Part shown: positions 49,571 through 63,000 of the stretch, one piece after another
Layout of the letters: the number at the start of each line of letters is the position of its first letter
Numbering within the stretch: position 1 is the stretch's first letter
NCBI GenBank assembly: GCA_964016875.1
Contig: OZ024735.1
Span: 10,215,338 to 10,279,337, forward strand
Reading direction: 5' to 3'
From: Fallopia convolvulus
Taxonomy: Eukaryota > Streptophyta > Magnoliopsida > Caryophyllales > Polygonaceae
DNA length: 64,000 nucleotides
The notes under the pieces: model-generated
Database searches by the model: none
Told to the model about the DNA's origin: nothing
Seen by the model: the letters and a program-made list of their open reading frames with translations, nothing else
Position numbers and translations under genes: made by a program

Positions 49571-52500
49571 AAAGTCCATGTAAATCTCACTCATAAATGT
49601 GGCATTCGGTTTCTAGGTTTGAATTTATGCTTTTATTCGATCGGTCATGATTTTGTAGTGAAGAATGTGCTTATTGGCTTGATACTATCCTCATTCTTTA
49701 TGCTTATGCCTAGATGTCTTTAAAGTTCACTTGTTTTTTCTCCTTTTGCCTTTAAAAAGACTTGTGATCTAACATTGCACGCCAATTGTTCGATGAAATG
49801 TCCATTTAAATGTCACTCCTAAATGTGAAATTCGGTTTCTAGGTTCGAATTTATGCGTTTATTCGATCAGTCTTGATTTTATAGTGTGGAATGTGCTTAT
49901 TGGCTTGATACATTTTTATGCTTTTGCCTAGATGTCTTTAAAGTTCATTTGTTTTTTCTCCTTTTGCCTTTAAAAATTGACTTGTGATCTAACATTACAC
50001 GCCAAGTGTTCGATGAAATGTCCATGTAAATCTCACTCTTAATTGTGGCATTCGGTTTCTAGGTTCGAATTTATGGTTTTATTCAATCGGTCTTGATTTT
50101 ATAGTGTGGAATGTGCTTATTGGCTTGATACTATACTCATTTTTATGCTTTTGCCTAGATGTCTTTAAAGTTCATTTGTTTTTTCTCCTTTTGCCTTTAA
50201 AAATTGACTTGTGATCTAACATTACACGCCAAGTGTTGGATGAAATGTCCATGTAAATCTCACTCCTAAATGTGGCATTCGGTTTCTAGGTTTGACTTTT
50301 TGCTTTTATTCGATCGGTCTTGATTTTATAGTGCAAAATGTGCTTATTGGCTTGATACTAGCCTCATTGTTTATGCTTATGCCTAGATGTCTTTAAAGTT
50401 CACTTGTTTTTTCTCCTTTTGCCTTTAAAAAGACTTGTGATCTAACATTGCACGCCAATTGTTCGATGAAATGTCCATTTAAATGTCTCTCCTAAATGTG
50501 GGATTCGATTTCTAGGTTCGAATTTATGCGTTTATTCGATCTGTCTTGATTTTATAGTGTGGAATGTGCTTATTGGCTTGATACTATACTCATTTTTATG
50601 CTTTTGCCTAGATGTCTTTAAAGTTCTTTTGTTTTTTCTCCTTTTGCCTTTAAAAATTGACTTGTGATCTAACATTACACGCCAAGTGTTCGATGCAATG
50701 TCCATGTAAATCTCACTCCTAAATGTGGCATTCGGTTTCTAGGTTCGAATTTATGGTTTTATTCAATCGGTCTTGATTTTATAGTGTGGAATGTGCTTAT
50801 TGGCTTGATACTATACTCATTTTTATGCTTTTGCCTAGATGTCTTTAAAGTTCATTTGTTTTTTCTCCTTTTGCCTTTAAAAATTGACTTGTGATCTAAC
50901 ATTACACGCTAAGTGTTGGATGAAATGTCCATGTAAATCTCACTCCTAAATGTGGCATTCGGTTTCTAGGTTTGAATTTATGCTTTTATTCGATCGGTCT
51001 TGATTTTGTAGTGCAGAATGTGCTTATTGGCTTGATACTATCCTCATTCTTTATGCTTATGCTTATACTTATGCCTAGATGTCTTTAAAGTTCACTTCTT
51101 TTTTCTCCTTTTGCCTTTAAAAAGACTTGTGATCTAACATTGCACGCCAATTGTTCGATGAAATGTCCATTTAAATGTCACTCCGAAATGTGGGATTCGG
51201 TTTCTAGGTTCGAATTTATACGTTTATTCGATCGGTCTTGATTTTATAGTGTGGAATGTGCTTATTGGCTTGATACTATACTCATTTTTATGCTTTTGCC
51301 TAGATGTCTTTAAAATTCATTTGTATTTTCTCCTTTTGCCTTTAAAAATTGACTTGTGATCTAACATTACATGCAAAGTGTTCGATGAAAAGTCCATGTA
51401 AATCTCACTCATAAATGTGGCATTCGGTTTCTAGGTTTGAATTTATGCTTTTATTCGATCGGTCATGATTTTGTAGTGAAGAATGTGCTTATTGGCTTGA
51501 TACTATCCTCATTCTTTATGCTTATGCCTAGATGTCTTTAAAGTTCACTTGTTTTTTCTCCTTTTGCCTTTAAAAAGACTTGTGATCTAACATTGCACGC
51601 CAATTGTTCGATGAAATGTCCATTTAAATGTCACTCCTAAATGTGAAATTCGGTTTCTAGGTTCGAATTTATGCGTTTATTCGATCAGTCTTGATTTTAT
51701 AGTGTGGAATGTGCTTATTGGCTTGATACATTTTTATGCTTTTGCCTAGATGTCTTTAAAGTTCATTTGTTTTTTCTCCTTTTGCATTTAAAAATTGACT
51801 TGTGATCTAACATTACACGCCAAGTGTTCGATGAAATGTCCATGTAAATCTCACTCCTAAATGTGGCATTTGGTTTCTAGGTTCGAATTTATGCGTTTAT
51901 TCGATCGGTCTTGATTTTATAGTGTGGAATGTGTTTATGGGCTTCATACTATCCATATTCTTTATGTTTATGCCTACATGTGTTTAAAGTTCACTTGTTT
52001 TTCTCCTTTTGCTTTTAAAAATTGACTTGTGATCTAACATTACACGCCAAGTGTTCGATGAAATGTCCATGTAAATCTCACTCCTAAGTGTGGCATTCGG
52101 TTTCTAGATTTTAATTTTTGCTTTTATTCGATCGGTCTTGATTTTGTAGTGCAAAATGTGCTTATTGGCTTGATACTATCCTCATTCTTTATGCTTATGC
52201 CTAGATGTCTTTAAAGTTCACTTGTTTTTTCTCCTTTTGCCTTTAAAAAGACTTGTGATCTAACATTGCACGCCAATTGTTCGATGAAATGTCCATTTAA
52301 ATGTCACTCCTTAATGTGGGATTCGATTTCTAGGTTCGAATTTATGCGTTTATTCGATCTGTCTTGATTTTATAGTGTGGAATGTGCTTATTGGCTTGAT
52401 ACTATACTCATTTTTATGCTTTTGCCTAGATGTCTTTAAAGTTCTTTTGTTTTTTCTCCTTTTGCCTTTAAAATTGACTTGTGATCTAACATTACACGCC

Positions 52501-54450
52501 AAGTGTTCGATGAAATGTCCATGTAAATCTCACTCCTAATTGTGGCATTCGGTTTCTAGGTTCGAATTTATGGTTTTATTCAATCGGTCTTGATTTTATA
52601 GTGTGGAATGTGCTTATTGGCTTGATACTATACTCATTTTTATGCTTTTGCCTAGATGTCTTTAAAGTTCATTTGTTTTTTCTCCTTTTGCCTTTAAAAA
52701 TTGACTTGTGATCTAACATTACACGCCAAGTGTTGGATGAAATGTCCATGTAAATCTCACTCCTAAATGTGGCATTCGGTTTCTAGGTTTGAATTTTTGC
52801 TTTTATTCGATCGGTCTTGATTTTATAGTGCAAAATGTGCTTATTGGCTTGATACTAGCCTCATTGTTTATGCTTATGCCTAGATGTCTTTAAAGTTCAC
52901 TTGTTTTTTCTCCTTTTGCCTTTAAAAAGACTTGTGATCTAACATTGCACGCCAATTGTTCGATGAAATGTCCATTTAAATGTCTCTCCTAAATGTGGGA
53001 TTCGATTTCTAGGTTCGAATTTATGCGTTTATTCGATCTGTCTTGATTTTATAGTGTGGAATGTGCTTATTGGCTTGATACTATACTCATTTTTATGCTT
53101 TTGCCTAGATGTCTTTAAAGTTCTTTTGTTTTTTCTCCTTTTGCCTTTAAAAATTGACTTGTGATCTAACATTACACGCCAAGTGTTCGATGCAATGTCC
53201 ATGTAAATCTCACTCCTAAATGTGGCATTCGGTTTCTAGGTTCGAATTTATGGTTTTATTCAATCGGTCTTGATTTTATAGTGTGGAATGTGCTTATTGG
53301 CTTGATACTATACTCATTTTTATGCTTTTGCCTAGATGTCTTTAAAGTTCATTTGTTTTTTCTCCTTTTGCCTTTAAAAATTGACTTGTGATCTAACATT
53401 ACACGCCAAGTGTTGGATGAAATGTCCATGTAAATCTCACTCCTAAATGTGGCATTCGGTTTCTAGGTTTGAATTTATGCTTTTATTCGATCGGTCTTGA
53501 TTTTGTAGTGCAGAATGTGCTTATTGGTTTGATACTATCCTCATTCTTTATGCTTATGCTTATGCTTATCCCTAGATGTCTTTAAAGTTCACTTCTTTTT
53601 TCTCCTTTTGCCTTTAAAAAGACTTGTGATCTAACATTGCACGCCAATTGTTCGATGAAATGTCCATTTAAATGTCACTCCGAAATGTGGGATTCGATTT
53701 CTAGGTTCGAATTTATACGTTTATTCGATCGGTCTTGATTTTATAGTGTGGAATGTGCTTATTGGCTTGATACTATACTCATTTTTATGCTTTTGCCTAG
53801 ATGTCTTTAAAATTCATTTGTATTTTCTCCTTTTGCCTTTAAAAATTGACTTGTGATCTAACATTACATGCAAAGTGTTCGATGAAAAGTCCATGTAAAT
53901 CTCACTCATAAATGTGGCATTCGGTTTCTAGGTTTGAATTTATGCTTTTATTCGATCGGTCATGATTTTGTAGTGAAGAATGTGCTTATTGGCTTGATAC
54001 TATCCTCATTCTTTATGCTTATGCCTAGATGTCTTTAAAGTTCACTTGTTTTTTCTCCTTTTGCCTTTAAAAAGACTTGTGATCTAACATTGCACGCCAA
54101 TTGTTCGATGAAATGTCCATTTAAATGTCACTCCTAAATGTGAAATTCGGGCTCTAGGTTCGAATTTATGCGTTTATTCGATCAGTCTTGATTTTATAGT
54201 GTGGAATGTGCTTATTGGCTTGATACATTTTTATGCTTTTGCCTACATGTCTTTAAAGTTCATTTGTTTTTTCTCCTTTTGCCTTTAAAAATTGACTTGT
54301 GATCTAACATTACACGCCAAGTGTTCGATGAAATGTCCATGTAAATCTCACTCCTAAATGTGGCATTTGGTTTCTAGGTTCGAATTTATGCGTTTATTCG
54401 ATCGGTCTTGATTTTATAGTATGGAATGTGTTTATTGGCTTGATACTATC
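49571..54450 (+). repeat. 11-mer higher-order repeat, 2497 bp, with an 1818-bp sub-duplication
   Basis: Anchors 2497 bp apart: AAGTGTTGGATGAAATG near 50231 and 52728, and near 50910 and 53407; the TAATTGTGGCATTCGG-type monomer at 50042 and 52539; the GATGAAAAGTCCATG monomer at about 51389 and 53886; and TTGATACATTTTTATGC near 51723 and 54220. An earlier copy of the GATGAAAAGTCC monomer and its followers lies at 49571, 1818 bp (eight monomers) before 51389. Marker indels are shared, including a short CTTATG expansion near 51050-51080 and 53550-53575. Confidence 0.85.
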
Positions 54451-57400
54451 CACATTCTTTACGCTTATGCCTAGATGTGTTTAAAGTTCACTTGTTTTTT
54501 CTCCTTTTGCCTTTAAAAATTGACTTGTGATCTAAAATTACACGCCAAGTGTTCGATGAAATGTCCATGTAAATGTCACTCCTAAATGTGGCATTCGGTG
54601 TCTAGGTTCGAATTTATGCTTTTATTCAATCGGTCTTGATTTTGTAGTGCAAAATGTGCTTATTGGCTTCATACTATCCTCATTCTTTATGCTTATGCCT
54701 GGATGTCTCTAAAGTTCACTTTTTTTTTCTCCTTTTTCCTTTAAAAATTGACTTGTGATCATACATTACACGCCAAATGTTCGATGAAATGTCCATGTAA
54801 ATTTTAATCGTAAATGTGGCATTCGGTTTCTTGGTTCGAATTTATGCTTTAATTCAATCGGTCTTGATTTTGTAGTGTAGAATGTGCTTATTGGCTTCAT
54901 ACTATCCTCGTTCTTTATGCTTATGCCTGGATGTCTCTAAAGTTCACTTTTTTTTTCTCCTTTTGCCTTAAAAATGACTTGTGATATAACATTGCACGCC
55001 AAGTGTTTGATGCAATGTCCATGTAAATGTCATTCCTAAATGTGGCATTCGGTTTCTAGGTTCGAATTTATGCTTTTATTCGATCAGTCTTGATTTTATA
55101 GTGCAGAATGTGCTTATTGGCTTGATACTATTCTCATTCTTTATGCTTATGCCTAGATGTCTTTAAAGTTCACTTGTTTTTTCTCCTTTTGCCTTTAAAA
55201 ATTGACTTGTGATCTAACATTGCACGCCAAGTGTTCGATGAAATGTCCATGTAAATATCAGTCCTAAATGTGGCATTTGGTTTCTAGGTTCGAATTTATG
55301 CGTTTATTCGATCGGTCTTGATTTTATAGTGTGGAATGTGTTTATTGGCTTGATACTATGCATATTCTTTATGCTTATGCCTAGATGTGTTTAAAGTTCA
55401 CTTGTTTTTTCTCCTTTTGCGTTTAAAAATTGTCTTGTGATCTATCATTATACGCCAAGTGTTCGATGAAATGTCCATGTAAATTTCACTCCTAAATGTG
55501 GCATTCGGTTTCTAGGTTCGAATTTATGCTTTTATTCAATCGGTCTTGATTTTGTAGTGCAGAATGTGCTTATTGGCTTCATACTATCCTCATTCTTTAT
55601 GCTTATGCCTGGATGTCTCTAAAGTTCACTTTTTTTTTCTCATTTTGCCTTTAAAATGACTTGTGATCTAACATTGCACGCCAAGTGTTCGATGCAATGT
55701 CCATGTAAATGTCACTCCTAAATGTGGCATTCGGTTTCCAGGTTCGAATTTATGCTTTTATTCGATCAGTCTTGATTTTATAGTGCAGAATGTGCTTATT
55801 GGCTTGATACTATTCTCGTTCTTTATGCTTATGCCTATATGTGTTTAAAGATCACTTGTTTTTTTCTCCTTTTGCCTTTAAAACGACTTGTGATCTAACA
55901 TTGCACGCCATGTGTTCGATGAAATGTCCATGTAAATGTCACTCCTAAATGTGGCATTTGGTTTCTAGGTTCGAATTTATGCGTTTATTCGATCGGTCTT
56001 TATTTTATAGTGCAGAATGTGCTTATTGGCTTGATACTATTCTCGTTCTTTATGCTTATGCCTAGATGTCTTTAAAGTTCACTTGTTTTTTCTCCTTTTG
56101 CCTTTAAAAATTGACTTGTGATCTAACATTACACCCCAAGTGTTCGATGAAATGTCCATGTAAATTTCACTTGTAAATGTGGCATTCGGTTCTAGGTTCG
56201 AATTTATGCTTTTATTCAATCGGTCTTGATTTTGTAGTGCAGAATGTGCTTATTGGCTTCATACTATCCTCATTCTTTATGCTTATGCCTGGATGTCTCT
56301 AAAATTCACTTGTTTTTTCTCCTTTTGCCTTTAAAATGACTTGTGATCTAACATTGCACACCAAGTGTTCGAATATATGTCCATGTAAATGTCACTCCTA
56401 AATGTGGCATTCGGTTTCTAGGTTCGAATTTATGCTTTTATTCAATCGGTCTTGATTTTATAGTGTGGAATGTGCTTATTGGCTTCATACTATCCTCATT
56501 CTTTATGATTATGCCTAGATGTGTCTAAAGTTCACTTTTTTTTTCTCCTTTTGCCTTTAAGACTTTTGATCTAACATTGCACGCCAAGTGTTCGATGCAA
56601 TGTCCATGTAAATCTCACTCCTAAATGTGGCATTCGGTTTCTAGGTTTGAATTTATGCATTTATTCGACCGGTCTTGATTTTGAAGTGCAGAATGTGTTT
56701 ATTGGCTTGATACTATCCTTCTTCTTTATGCTTATGCCTAGATGTCTTTAAAGTTCACTTGTTTTTTCTCCTTTTGCCTTTAAAAATGGACTTGTGATCT
56801 AACATTGCACGCCAAGTGTTCGATGAAATGTCCATGTAAATGTCTCTCCTAAATGTGACATTTGGTTTCTAGGTTCGAATTTATGCGTTTATTCGACCGG
56901 TCTTGATTTTATAGTGTGGAATGTGTTTATTGGCTTTATACTATCCACATTCTTTATGCTTATGTCTAGATGTGTTTAAAGTTCACTTGTTTTTTCTCCT
57001 TTTTCCTTTAAAAATTTACTTGTGATCTAACATTACACGCTAAGTGTTCGATGAAATGTCCATGTAAATTTCACTCCTAAATGTGGCATTCATTTTCTAG
57101 GTTCGAATTTATGCTTTTCTTCAATCGGTCTTGATTTTGTAGTGCAGAATGTGCTTATTGGCTTCATACTATCCTCATTCTTTATGCTTATGCTTGGATG
57201 TCTCTAAAGTTCACTTTTTTTCTCCTTTTGCCTTTAAAATGACTTGTGATCTAACATTGCACGCCAAGTGTTCGATGCAATGTCCATGTAAATGTCACTC
57301 CTAAATGTGGCATTTAGTTTCTTGGTTCGAATTTATGCTTTTATTCGATCGGTCTTGATTTTATAGTGCAGAATGTGCTTATTGGCTTGATACTATTCTC

Positions 57401-60010
57401 ATTCTTTATGGTTATGCCTAGATGTCTATAAAGTTCACTTAAATTTTATCCTTTTGCCTTTTGGACGCCAATTGTTAGATGAAATGTCCATTTAAATGTC
57501 ACTCCTAAATGTGGGATTCGGTTTCTAGGTTCGAATTTATGCGTTTATTCGATCGGTCTTGATTTTATAGTGTGGAATGTGTTTATTGGTTTGATACTAT
57601 CCACATTCTTTATGCTTATGCCTAGATGTGTTTAAAGTTCACTTGTTTTTTCTCCTTTTGTCTTTAAAAATTGACTTGTGATCTAAAATTACACGCCAAG
57701 TGTTCGATGAAATGTCCATGTAAATGTCACTCCTAAATGTGGCATTCGGTTTCTAGGTTCGAATTTATGCTTTTATTCAATCGGTCTTGATTTTGTAGTG
57801 CAGAATGTGCTTATTGGCTTCATACTATCCTCATTCTTTATGCTTATGCCTGGATGTCTCTAAAGTTCACTTTTTTTTTTCTCCTTTTGCGTTTAAAATG
57901 ACTTGTGATCTAACATTGCACGCCAAGTGTTCGATGCAATGTCCATGTAAATGTCACTCCTAAATGTGGCATTTGGTTTTTGGGTTCGAATTTATGCTTT
58001 TATTCGACCAGTCTTGATTTTATAGTGCAGAATGTGCTTATTGGCTTGATACTATTCTCATTCTTTATGCTTATGCCTATATGTCTTTAAAGTTCACTTG
58101 TTTTTTCTCCTTTTGCTTTTAAAAATTGACTTGTGATCTAACATTGCACGCCAAGTGTTCGATGAAATGTCCATGTAAATATCACTCCTAAATGTGGCAT
58201 TTGGTTTCTAGGTTCGAATTTATGCGTTTATTCGATCGGTCTTGACTTTATAGTGTGGAATGTGTTTATTGGTTTGATACTATCCACATTCTTTATGCTT
58301 ATGCCTAGATGTGTTTAAAGTTCACTTGTTTTTTCTCCTTTTGCGTTTAAAAATTGTCTTGTGATCTATCAATATACGCCAAGTGTTCGATGAAATGTCC
58401 ATGTAAATTTCACTCCTAAATGTGGCATTCGGTTTCTAGGTTTGAATTTATGCTTTTATTCAATCGGACTTGATTTTGTAGTGCAGAATGTGCTTATTGG
58501 CTTCATACTATCCTCATTCTTTATGCTTATGCCTGGATGTATCTAAAGTTCACTTTTTTTTTCTCCTTTTGCCTTTAAAATGACTTGTGATCTAACATTG
58601 CACGCCAAGTGTTCGATGCAATGTCCATGTAAATGTCACTCCTAAATGTGGCATTCGGTTTCTAGGTTCGAATTTATGCTTTTATTCGATCAGTCTTGAT
58701 TTTATAGTGCAGAATGTGCTTATTGGCTTGATACTATTCTCGTTCTTTATGCTTATGCCTAGATGTCTTTAAAGTTCACTTGTTTTTTCTCCTTTTGCCT
58801 TTAAAAATTGACTTGAGATCTAACATTGCACGGCAAGTGTTCGATGAAATTTCCATGTAAATGTCACTCCTAAATGTGGCATTTGGTTTCTAGGTTCAAA
58901 TTTATGCGTTTATTCGATTATTCTTGATTTTATAAGTGTGGAATGTGTTTATTGGCTTGATACTATCCACATTCTTTATGCTTATGCCTAGATGTGTTTA
59001 AAGTTCACTTGTTTTTCTCCTTTTTCCTTCAAAAATTGACTTGTGATCTAACATTACACGCCAAGTGTTCGATGAAATGTCCATGTAAATTTCACTCCTA
59101 AATGTGGCATTCGGTTTCTAGGTTCGAATTTATGCTTTTATTCAATCGGTCTTGATTTTGTAGTGCATAATGTGCTTATTTGCTTCATACTATCCTCATT
59201 CTTTATGCTTATGCCTAGATGTCTCTAAAGTTCACTTGTTTTTTCTCCTTTTGCCTTTAAAATGACTTATGATCTAACATTGCACACCAAGTGTTTGAAT
59301 ATATGTCCATGTAAATGTCACTCCTAAATGTGGCATTCGGTTTCTAGGTTCGAATTTATGCTTTTATTCAATCGGTCTCTATTTTATAGTGTTGAATGTG
59401 CTTATTGGCTTCATACTATCCTCATTCATTATGCTTATGCCTGGATGTGTCTAGAGTTTACTTTTTTTTTCTCCTTTTGCCTTTAAAATGACTTTTGATC
59501 TAACATTGCACGCCAAGTGTTCGATGTAATGTACATGTAAATCTCACTCCTAAATGTGGCATTCGGTTTCTAGGTTTGAATTTATGCATTTATTCGATCG
59601 GTCTTGATTTTGAAGTGTAGAATGTGCTTATTGGATTGATACTATCCTCATTCTTTATGCTTATGCCTAGATGTCTCTAAAGTTCACTTTTTTTTTCTCC
59701 TTTTGCCTTTAAAATGACTTGTGATCTAACATTGCACGCCAAGTGTTCGATGCAATGTCCATGAATGTGGCATTCGGTTTCTGGGTTCGAATTTATGCTT
59801 TTATTCGACCAGTCTTGATTTTATAGTGCAGAATGTGCTTATTGGCTTGATACTATTCTCATTCTTTATGCTTATGCCTATATGTCTTTAAAGTTCACTT
59901 GTTTTTTCTCCTTTTGCCATTAAAAATTGACTTGTGATCTAACATTGCACGCAAAGTGTTCGATGAAATGTCCATGTAAATATCACTCCTAAATGTGGCA
60001 TTTGGTTTCT

Positions 60011-60013
60011 AGG
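60011..60013. other. Satellite orientation switch point
   Basis: Forward sequence GGTTTCTAGG runs straight into reverse-complement sequence AGGAGAAAAAACATGTG. The three bases AGG belong to both. The two arms meet at different places in the monomer, so this is not a perfect palindrome. Confidence 0.92.
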
Positions 60014-63000
60014 AGAAAAAACATGTGAACTTTAAAGACATCTAGGTATAAGGATAAAGAATGGGGATAGTATCAAGCCAATAAGCACATTCTGCACTAT
60101 AAAAACAAGATCGATCGAATAAAAACATAAATTCGAACCTAGAAAACGAAAGCCACATTTAGGAGTGCATTTACATGGACATTTCATCGAGCACTTGGGC
60201 TGCAATGTTAGATCACATGTCATTTCAAAGGCAAAAGGAGAAAAAACAAGTGAACTTTAAGGAGATCTTGTCGTAAGCATAAAGAATGAGGATAGTATGA
60301 AGCCAATAATCACATTCTGCACTATAAAATCAAGACCGATCGAATAAAAGCATAAATTCGAACCTAGAAACCGAATGCAACATTTAGGAGTACATCTACA
60401 TGGACATTTCACCGAACACTTGGTGTGCAATGTTAGATCTCAAGTCATTTTAAAGGCAAAAGGAGAAAAAACAAGTGAACTTTACAGACATCTAGGAATA
60501 AGCATAAAGATTGAGGATAGTATCAAGCCAATAAGCACATTCTGCACTATAAAATCAAGACCGATCAAATAAAAGCATATAATCCAACCTAGAAACCGAT
60601 TGCCACATTTAGGAGTACATTTACATGGACATTTCATTGAACACTGGCGTGCAATGTTAGATCACAAGTCATTTTAAAGGCAAAAAGGAGAAAAAAAAAG
60701 TGAACTTTAAAGACATCTAGGCATAAGTTTAAAGAATGAGGATAGTATCAAGCCAATAAGCACATTCTACACCATAAAATCAAGACCGATCGAATAAAAG
60801 CAGAAATTCGAACATAGAAACCGAATGCCACATTTAGGGATACATTTACATGGACATTTCATCGAACACATACGTTGCAATGTTAGATCACAAGTCATTT
60901 TAAAGGCAAAAGGAGAAAAAAGAAGTGAACTTTAAAGAAATCTAGGCATAAGCATAAAGAATGAGGATATTATCATGCCAATAAGCACATTTTTCACTTC
61001 TAAATCAAGACTTATCGAATAAAAGCATAAATTTGAACCTAGAAACCGAATGCCACATTTAGGAGTATATTTACATGGACATTTCATCGAACACTTGGCG
61101 TGCAATGTCAGATCACAAGTAATTTTAAAGGCAAAAGGAGAAAAAATAAGTGAACTTTAAAAGCAATATAGGTATAAGCATAAAGAATAACGATAGTATC
61201 AAGCTAATAAGCAATTTTGCATTATAAAATCAAGATCAATCGAATAAAAGCATAAATTCGAACCTAGAAACCGAATGCCACATTTAGGTGTGACATTTAC
61301 ATGGACATTTCATCGAACACTTGGCGTGCAATGTTATATCACAAGTCATTTGAAAGGCAAAAGGAGAAAAAACAAGCGAACTTTAAAGACATCTAGGCAT
61401 AAGCATAAAGATTGAGGATAGTATCAAGTCAATAAGCACATTCTGCACTATAAAACTAAGACCGATCGAATAAAAGTATATATTCGAACCTAATACCGAA
61501 TGCCACATTTAGGAGTACATTTACATGACATTTCATCGAACACTTGGTGTGCAATGTTAGATCACAAGTCATTTTAAAGGCAAAAGGAGAAAAAAACAAG
61601 TGAACTTTACACACATCTAGGCATAAGCATAAAGATTGAGGATAGTATAAAGCCAATAAGCACATTCTGCACTATAAAATCAAGACCGATCGAATAAAAG
61701 CATATATTCGAACCTAGAAACCGAATATCACATTTAGGAGTGACATTTACATGGACATTTCATCGAACACTTGGCGTGCAATGTTAGATCACAAGTCATT
61801 TTAAAGGCAATTGGAGAAAAAAACAAGTGAACTTTAAAGACATCTAGACATAAGCTTAAAGAACGAGGATAATATCAGGCCAATAAGCACATTTTGCACT
61901 ACTAAATCAAGACTGATCGAAAAAAATCATAAATTCGAACCTAGAAATCAAATGTCACTTTTAGGAGAATATTTATATGGACATTTCATCGAACACTTCG
62001 CGTGCTATGTTAGATAACAAGTCATTTTAAAGGCAAAAGGAGAAAAAACAAGTGAACTTTAAAGACATCTAGGTATAAGCATAAAGAATGTGGATAGTAT
62101 CAAACTAATAAGCTCATTCTGCACTACAAAATCAAGACCCATCGAATAAAAGCATAATTTCGAAACTAGAAACCCAATGCCACATTTAGGAGTGACATTT
62201 ACACGGACATTTCATCGAACACTAGGCATGCAATGTTAGATCACAAGTCATTTTAAAGGCAAAAAGGAGAAGAAAAAAAGTGAACATTAAAGACATCTAG
62301 GTATAAGCATAATGAGTGAGGATAGTATAAAGGCAATAAGCACATTCTTCACTATATAATCAAGACCGATCGAATAAAAGCATTAATTCGAACCTAGAAA
62401 CCGAATGCCACATTTAGGAATACATTTACATGGACATTTCATCGAACACTTGTGGTGCAATGTTAGATCACAAGTCATTTTAAAGGCAAAAGGAGAAAAA
62501 ACAAGTAAACTTTACACACATCTAGGCATAAGCATAAAGATTGAGGATAGTATAAAGCCAATAAGCACATTCTGCACTATAAAATCAAGACCGATCGAAT
62601 AAAAGCATATATTCGAACCTAGAAACCGAATACCACATTTAGGAGTGACATTTACATGGACATTTCATCGAACACTTGGCGTGCAATGTTAGATCACAAG
62701 TCATTTTAAAGGCAAATGGAGAAAAAACAAGTGAACTTTAAAGACATCTAGACATAAGCTTACAGAACGAGGATAATATCAGGCCAATAAGCACATTTTG
62801 CACTACTAAATCAAGACTGATCGAATAAAATCATAAATTCGAACCTAGAAATCAAATGCCACTTTTAGGAGAATATTTATATGGACATTTCATCGAACAC
62901 TTCGCGTGCTATGTTAGATAACAAGTCATTTTAAAGGCAAAAGGAGAAAAAACAAGTGAACTTTAAAGACATCTAGGTATAAGCATAAAGAATGTGGATA

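Larger units (their letters stand above)
36875..60013 (+). repeat. Satellite array, forward, right segment
   Basis: Same satellite and orientation as 1-28618. Monomer types shift along the segment: CTATGTTTGAATTTATGC and TCGATCCGTCGTG types before 45.7 kb, and GTGTGGAATGTG with ATCCACATTC types after it. A few monomers carry small deletions: GCTTCATGGATG near 41310, 43350 and 45390; about 28 bp missing near 57463 (GCCTTTTGGACGCC); and about 15 bp missing near 59763 (TCCATGAATGTGG). No gene is present. Confidence 0.97.

Noticed and set aside
60375..62602. Plus-strand frames at 60375-60572 and 62405-62602
   Set aside because: They lie on the opposite strand of inverted satellite monomers and are chance frames.
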